Program-made: the position numbers and the translations under genes
Shown: positions 4,975-8,045 of the stretch, one piece after another
Layout: each line of letters begins with the position of its first letter
How positions within the stretch are numbered: the first letter of the stretch is position 1
Notes under the pieces: model-generated
The model's database searches: none
Told to the model about the DNA's origin: nothing
Seen by the model: the letters and a program-made list of their open reading frames with translations, nothing else
Assembly: GCA_020052545.1 (NCBI GenBank)
Contig: JAGVOV010000052.1
Span: 1-8,045, forward strand
DNA: 8,045 nt
Reading direction: 5' to 3'
From: an archaeon
GTDB lineage: Archaea; Nanobdellota; Nanobdellia; Woesearchaeales; JAGVOV01

Positions 4975-5414
4975 AGTGTCCGTTTTGCGGTAACGAAGAG
5001 CAAAAAGTCATAGACAGTCGCGAGACTGAGGATTCTATCAGGCGAAGGAGAGAATGCCTAAAATGCGAAAAACGCTTCACGACATATGAAAGGATTGAGA
5101 ATGTCGAGATCATTGTCATCAAGAAAGACGGAAGGAGAGAGATGTTCGACAGGAACAAGATCAAGGCAGGGATGCTAAAGGCATGCGAGAAGAGGAGCAT
5201 CTCAATTGAAGTTGTTGACAAGGCCGTGGATGATATAGAGAAAGAGATCAGGCGGCAGGAAGGCACAGAGATAGAGGCCACGAAGATAGGCGAGATGATA
5301 ATGAAGAAGCTCAAGGGCATGGACAAGGTGGCTTACATAAGGTTCGCCTCGGTCTACAGGGAATTCGAGGACATCAGCAGCTTCGAGCAAGAGCTGAAGA
5401 AACTGAAGAAGTGA
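4971..5414 (+). CDS. nrdR: Transcriptional repressor NrdR
   Basis: 147 residues, near the usual length. The N-terminal zinc ribbon has CPFC (Cys3-Cys6) and CLKC (Cys29-Cys32) around an Arg-rich stretch (SIRRRREC), the DNA-binding part. An ATP-cone follows at about 46-135, with the family pattern VIKKDGRREMFDRNKI and the closing YIRFASVYREF. In characterised bacteria, NrdR senses ATP/dATP through the cone and represses ribonucleotide reductase genes at paired 16-bp boxes. The start is fixed by the canonical MKCPFC opening and an in-frame stop at 4953-4955. It has no Shine-Dalgarno motif and overlaps an upstream ORF. The kinase/deaminase gene starts four bases after its stop. NrdR is widespread in bacteria and uncommon in archaea, so it may have been acquired by transfer; its target is probably the nrdJ gene upstream. 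Confidence 0.95.
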   Translation: MKCPFCGNEEQKVIDSRETEDSIRRRRECLKCEKRFTTYERIENVEIIVIKKDGRREMFDRNKIKAGMLKACEKRSISIEVVDKAVDDIEKEIRRQEGTEIEATKIGEMIMKKLKGMDKVAYIRFASVYREFEDISSFEQELKKLKK

Positions 5415-5418
5415 AAAA

Positions 5419-6420
5419 ATGATAATTGGACTGACTGGAGAGAATTGCGCTGGCAAAGACACCGTAGCTGAATATCTGCAGAAGAAAACTTTCTTCCCAA
5501 TCTCTTTGTCTGACATAATAAGAGAAGAGCTGAAGGCGGAAGGGAAGCCGGTCACCAGGGAGAGCCTGTTGAATAAAGGGACTGAGCTGAGGAAAAAGTT
5601 CGGGCCGAGGATACTGGCAATAAGAAGCATGCAGAAGATGCAGCCAAATGTCAATTATGTCGTCGTCTCTATACGGAATCCTTTTGAAGTCGAAGAATTG
5701 AGGAAGCTGCCTAGCTTTTCGCTATGGTACGTCACAGCCAAGGATGATGTAAGGTTTGAGAGGATGAAATCCAGGGGCAGAGAGAGCGATGCAGGGACCT
5801 TTGAGGAGTTCATGAAAGGGGAGCAGGATGAGAACAAGGCAGACAAGCTGGCCCAGCAAGTGAAAGAAGTCTGCAAGATGGCAGACATCACAATAGAGAA
5901 TAACACGGGATTCAAGGTTTTGTACGAGACTGCTGATAAGCTGCTTGCCGGGCTCTCAAAAGATTTCAAGGCAGACAGGCCCACATGGGACCAGTATTTC
6001 ATGAATATAGCCAAAGAAGTGGCAAAGAGGAGCAATTGCATGAAGAGGCAGGTCGCTGCGGTCATCGTAAAAGATAAGAGGATTATCTCCACAGGCTATA
6101 ATGGCACCCCCAGAGGGACTACAAACTGCAATGAGGGCGGCTGCGCAAGATGCAACAATTATGCTGAAGGCGGGACAAAGCTTGACGAATGCGTATGCTC
6201 GCACGGTGAGGAGAATTCTATCGTGCAGGCTTCATACCATGGGATCTCAATAAAGGATTCTTCGATATACACGACATTCAGCCCGTGCCTTACCTGCACA
6301 AAGATGATCATAAATGCCGGCATCAAGGAAGTCGTCTATAATGAGGCTTATCTATTGACAGAATCTGCAGTCAGGCTGCTGAAAGAGTCGAAAGTCATAT
6401 TGAGGCAGGTGAAAATATGA
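5419..6420 (+). CDS. P-loop nucleotide kinase-like domain fused to dCMP deaminase (Dcd1-like)
   Basis: 333 residues. Residues about 1-180 form a P-loop kinase-like domain of the dephospho-CoA/nucleoside-monophosphate kinase type, with Walker A GENCAGKD (7-14, Lys13) and an LID-like charged region near 110-135. Residues about 186-333 are a zinc-dependent deoxycytidylate deaminase: RPTWDQYFM, SNCMKR, GYNGTPRG, an extra Cys cluster (Cys237, 242, 245, 258, 260), the catalytic HGE at 262-264 and PCLTC (Cys290, Cys293). His262, Cys290 and Cys293 bind the catalytic zinc and Glu264 shuttles protons, by family knowledge. It would convert dCMP to dUMP for thymidylate synthesis. The usual HAE is HGE here. 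Yeast Dcd1 has the same order of domains and close motifs, but a broken P-loop, whereas this one looks intact. It is four bases after nrdR; a small gene overlaps its stop as ATGA. Confidence 0.92.
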   Translation: MIIGLTGENCAGKDTVAEYLQKKTFFPISLSDIIREELKAEGKPVTRESLLNKGTELRKKFGPRILAIRSMQKMQPNVNYVVVSIRNPFEVEELRKLPSFSLWYVTAKDDVRFERMKSRGRESDAGTFEEFMKGEQDENKADKLAQQVKEVCKMADITIENNTGFKVLYETADKLLAGLSKDFKADRPTWDQYFMNIAKEVAKRSNCMKRQVAAVIVKDKRIISTGYNGTPRGTTNCNEGGCARCNNYAEGGTKLDECVCSHGEENSIVQASYHGISIKDSSIYTTFSPCLTCTKMIINAGIKEVVYNEAYLLTESAVRLLKESKVILRQVKI

Positions 6421-6557
6421 AAAACATGAAGAAGACGATAAGCATACTTGCCGTCGTGGTCGGCATCATAATACTGGCGATGCCCAACATCGTGGCCTAT
6501 TTCATAGGTGCGTTTTTGATAATCCGCGGCCTGTATGACCTCTTCGGGAAGAAGTAA
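6417..6557 (+). CDS. 46-residue DUF3096-like small membrane protein
   Basis: ATG 6417 overlaps the deaminase stop as ATGA, and AGGTGA (6407-6412) four bases upstream is a strong ribosome binding site. The 46 residues begin MKNMKKT and continue as two hydrophobic helices with a proline break: ILAVVVGIIILAMPN and IVAYFIGAFLIIRGLYDLF. The pattern of a short helix, a Pro, then a helix ending in IRGLYDLFG resembles the DUF3096 family of small membrane proteins of unknown role. An ATG at 6426 is possible but lacks the well-spaced ribosome binding site. It is the last gene of the nrdR block and converges on the next gene with two bases between the stop codons. Confidence 0.75.
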   Translation: MKNMKKTISILAVVVGIIILAMPNIVAYFIGAFLIIRGLYDLFGKK

Positions 6558-6559
6558 AA

Positions 6560-6572
6560 TTATTTCTTTTTT
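6560..6572 (+). terminator. T-rich tract, likely terminator of the nrdR block
   Basis: TTATTTCTTTTTT follows the stop of the small membrane gene by two bases and would release transcription on the + strand without a hairpin, as archaeal terminators do. The same bases encode the last Lys codons and stop of the minus-strand gene, so the tract serves both. Confidence 0.45.
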
Positions 6573-7051
6573 CCGTAATTGAATATGTCCCTTATGTCTA
6601 TGTCGCCAGGCTTGAAATTGCCTCTTCTCTGGCTGTATGTAGGATCGGCTGTCGATTTCTGGCCCTGATTTTCTTGCCTTGCCTGCTCAATCTCATGGAC
6701 ATCTGTGCTTGGCCTGTAGCCTTCTGGCGGTGCCTGTCTCTCTTCTCTCTCAACCCTTTCGACGGGGGCGGGTCTTGATTTCAGTGATGCAATCTCATTC
6801 TTCAGCGCATCAATCTGGTTCTGCATCTCAACGAGGCGCATATTGACGCTGTTCCTGAAGACTTCCTGCTGGCCTTTTATTGTGTTAAAAAGCTCTTCCT
6901 GATTCCCCGACTGCACCGCCTTCACAATCTCCTCAGCATCCTTCTTTGATTCCTGCCTCACCTGGTCAGACATGAGCTTGTTGTCACCGCTGATCAGGCC
7001 TTTCTGCTTCAACTCGTTCAAGATATCCTGTACTCTCTGTGTCGGTTCCAT
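6560..7051 (-). CDS. Hypothetical protein with coiled coil and disordered tail
   Basis: 163 residues, ATG at 7051 to TAA at 6560 on the minus strand. Residues 1-33 are polar and probably helical (TQRVQDILNELKQKGLI); about 55-92 shows hydrophobic heptad spacing (VNMRLVEMQNQIDALKNEI), a probable coiled coil and oligomerisation segment. Residues about 93-140 are Pro, Glu, Arg and Gln rich and likely disordered. The last 20 residues (RRGNFKPGDIDIRDIFNYGK and two more Lys) form a separate, conserved-looking tail. There is no signal peptide, membrane segment or Cys. No family is recognised. A TATA box on the minus strand about 27 bases upstream of the ATG indicates a leaderless, separately transcribed gene, although the repair genes upstream end only 39 bases away. 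Confidence 0.8.
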   Translation of the reverse strand: MEPTQRVQDILNELKQKGLISGDNKLMSDQVRQESKKDAEEIVKAVQSGNQEELFNTIKGQQEVFRNSVNMRLVEMQNQIDALKNEIASLKSRPAPVERVEREERQAPPEGYRPSTDVHEIEQARQENQGQKSTADPTYSQRRGNFKPGDIDIRDIFNYGKKK

Positions 7052-7074
7052 GGCAAAGGCATAGAAAAAAGTGG

Positions 7075-7082
7075 TTTATATA
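7075..7082 (-). promoter_or_regulatory. TATA box of the coiled-coil gene
   Basis: On the minus strand this reads TATATAAA. Its centre lies 27 to 28 bases upstream of the ATG at 7051, so the message would start at or near that codon. It lies in the 39-base gap after the endonuclease III stop. Confidence 0.6.
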
Positions 7083-7090
7083 GTTTATGG

Positions 7091-7723
7091 TTATCTGCTT
7101 GTCTTTACGCCCACTTTCATGCAATATCTTGAGATGCTGCATTTAGAGCAGAAAGGGCTTATAGGCCTGCAGACTGTCCTGCCATGGTTGACAAGAAGAT
7201 CATTTACTAGCAGCCAATACTGCTTCGGCAGCTTTTTCATCAGCTCCCTCTCAGTCTCTTCAGGCCTTTTTGTCTTGACCCAGCCGAGCCTGTTGCTTAT
7301 CCTATGGACATGGGTATCTACAGGAATAGCGATCTTTTTATGGCCGTAAACGATGACGCAGTTCGCAGTCTTTCTTCCAACACCAGGTAAAGATATCAAA
7401 GTTTCGAGGTCTTCAGGAACTTTGTTGTGGTATCGTGTGTTTATTATGCGTGCTATTTCCTTGATTCGCCTTGCTTTGGTCTTGTAATAGTTTGTCAATC
7501 TTATTATCTTTCCAATATCCGCGAGTTTAGCCCTCGAAAGTTTCTCTGCATTGGGGTATTTATCGAACAATTGTCTGCTTACTGGATAAGTGACTTCATC
7601 TTTTGTCCTCTGGCTCAGGACTGTTGATATTAAAACTTGGAATGGGCCTTCAATCTGTATCTCTGCCAGCGCCGTGTTGCCATAATTCTTCTCTAGCCCT
7701 TTTATTACCTCTTTGAATCTCAT
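7091..7723 (-). CDS. nth: Endonuclease III (DNA glycosylase / AP lyase)
   Basis: 210 residues from the ATG at 7723. It removes oxidised pyrimidines from DNA and cuts at abasic sites in base excision repair. The helix-hairpin-helix reads LPGVGRKTANCV with catalytic Lys118; VDTHVHRISNRLG carries Asp136, with the 18-residue spacing seen in E. coli Nth (Lys120, Asp138). Four cysteines, Cys185, 192, 195 and 201 (C-x6-C-x2-C-x5-C), hold the 4Fe-4S cluster. Its length is close to the family's usual 210-215. The ATG at 7753 would add ten residues; 7723 is preferred because it overlaps the stop of the upstream glycosylase gene as ATGA and gives the typical start (MRFKEVIKGLEKNYG). Translation is thus probably coupled to the upstream gene; no ribosome binding site is evident. 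The stop is at 7091. Confidence 0.95.
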   Translation of the reverse strand: MRFKEVIKGLEKNYGNTALAEIQIEGPFQVLISTVLSQRTKDEVTYPVSRQLFDKYPNAEKLSRAKLADIGKIIRLTNYYKTKARRIKEIARIINTRYHNKVPEDLETLISLPGVGRKTANCVIVYGHKKIAIPVDTHVHRISNRLGWVKTKRPEETERELMKKLPKQYWLLVNDLLVNHGRTVCRPISPFCSKCSISRYCMKVGVKTSR

Positions 7724-8045
7724 TTCAATAGCGCCCCGCTCTTGATGCTCCATAGTAATAAGTCTAATTCGTCGACGTCAATTCCAGTCTTCTTGGAAAA
7801 AAGCCTCATCCTCTTTTCCATCTTCAAGTACTGCTTCTTATTCTTCGGGACTTTTGCTTCTTTTATCATGCCAAATTCCTTGAGCGAATTCAGGATGTGC
7901 TTGTCTATTATACAGTATCCCCTGAAGCCGATGTTCCTGAGGAAGTGGCTTGTCTCTTTGTAGCCAAGGCCCTTGATGTTCTTAACTATGAAATCTCTGA
8001 GCTGTTCGCCATCTTTGAAGCTTTCAATGAGGGCTTTGATAGATC
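7720..8045 (-). CDS. ogg: Ogg2-type 8-oxoguanine DNA glycosylase/lyase, C-terminal part
   Basis: The 5' end is outside the window; the first full codon is at 8043-8041 and 107 residues are visible to TGA at 7720. The block KGLGYKETSHFLRNIGF carries Lys29 as the likely Schiff-base residue in the helix-hairpin-helix, and Asp47 in IIDKHIL 18 residues later is the catalytic Asp. The C-terminus LLWSIKSGALLK ends on Lys, which in the archaeal Ogg2 family lies near the 8-oxoguanine base and aids its recognition. These proteins have about 207 residues, so roughly half is visible. It excises 8-oxoguanine. The stop overlaps the endonuclease III ATG, so both genes probably share a transcript and cover oxidised purines and pyrimidines. 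The tail of the preceding 30 bases also overlaps an alternative, rejected endonuclease III start. Confidence 0.92.
   Translation of the reverse strand, partial: SIKALIESFKDGEQLRDFIVKNIKGLGYKETSHFLRNIGFRGYCIIDKHILNSLKEFGMIKEAKVPKNKKQYLKMEKRMRLFSKKTGIDVDELDLLLWSIKSGALLK

Noticed and set aside
7724..7753. Endonuclease III start at 7753
   Set aside because: Adds ten residues not expected for the family and deepens the overlap with the glycosylase gene; the ATGA join at 7723 is the better start.

Overview
This window looks archaeal. It encodes ribosomal protein eS17 (found in archaea and eukaryotes), a single-domain archaeal histone and an archaeal-type (Ogg2-like) 8-oxoguanine glycosylase. TATA boxes sit about 25 bases upstream of start codons, several genes look leaderless, and the few Shine-Dalgarno motifs are GAGG or AGGTGA. 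Arginine is mostly AGG/AGA in most genes. A DPANN-type lineage is possible, but this is an inference that cannot be settled from 8 kb.

Layout. Positions 1-1726 (+) hold the C-terminal 574 residues of a class II, adenosylcobalamin-dependent ribonucleotide reductase. Then come a tiny AT-rich zinc-ribbon gene (1808-1987), a fusion of a DUF1858-like redox-disulfide domain with an IscA/ErpA iron-sulfur assembly domain (2042-2641), a double zinc-ribbon protein (2673-3008) and a CaCA-family cation exchanger (3047-4036), each behind its own TATA box. A 198-base gap (4037-4234) is packed with inverted repeats. It is followed by an overlapping block: eS17, histone and a small two-helix membrane protein. 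The nrdR block starts at about 4881 with a TATA box, a leader containing two tiny ORFs and a hairpin, then nrdR, a P-loop kinase/dCMP deaminase fusion, and a 46-residue DUF3096-like membrane protein joined by an ATGA overlap. From 6560 to the window end everything is on the minus strand: a coiled-coil hypothetical with its own promoter, endonuclease III, and the C-terminal half of an Ogg2-type glycosylase, the last two joined by an ATGA overlap.

How the genes fit together. Three genes concern DNA precursors: reductase, the reductase regulator NrdR, and dCMP deaminase, which makes dUMP for thymidylate synthesis. Two are base-excision-repair glycosylases. One packages DNA (histone). The remainder are an Fe-S assembly protein (relevant to the 4Fe-4S cluster of endonuclease III only by general logic), a ribosomal protein, ion transport and small unknowns.

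The most unusual points are the nrdR leader (a chain of two mini-ORFs coupled through ATGA overlaps into nrdR, with a hairpin inside the second), the hairpin-rich repeat cluster at 4045-4193, the fungal-Dcd1-like kinase/deaminase fusion, the DUF1858-IscA fusion, the eS17/histone overlap, and an exchanger lacking one of the two expected key glutamates. No intergenic stretch exceeds 300 bases.
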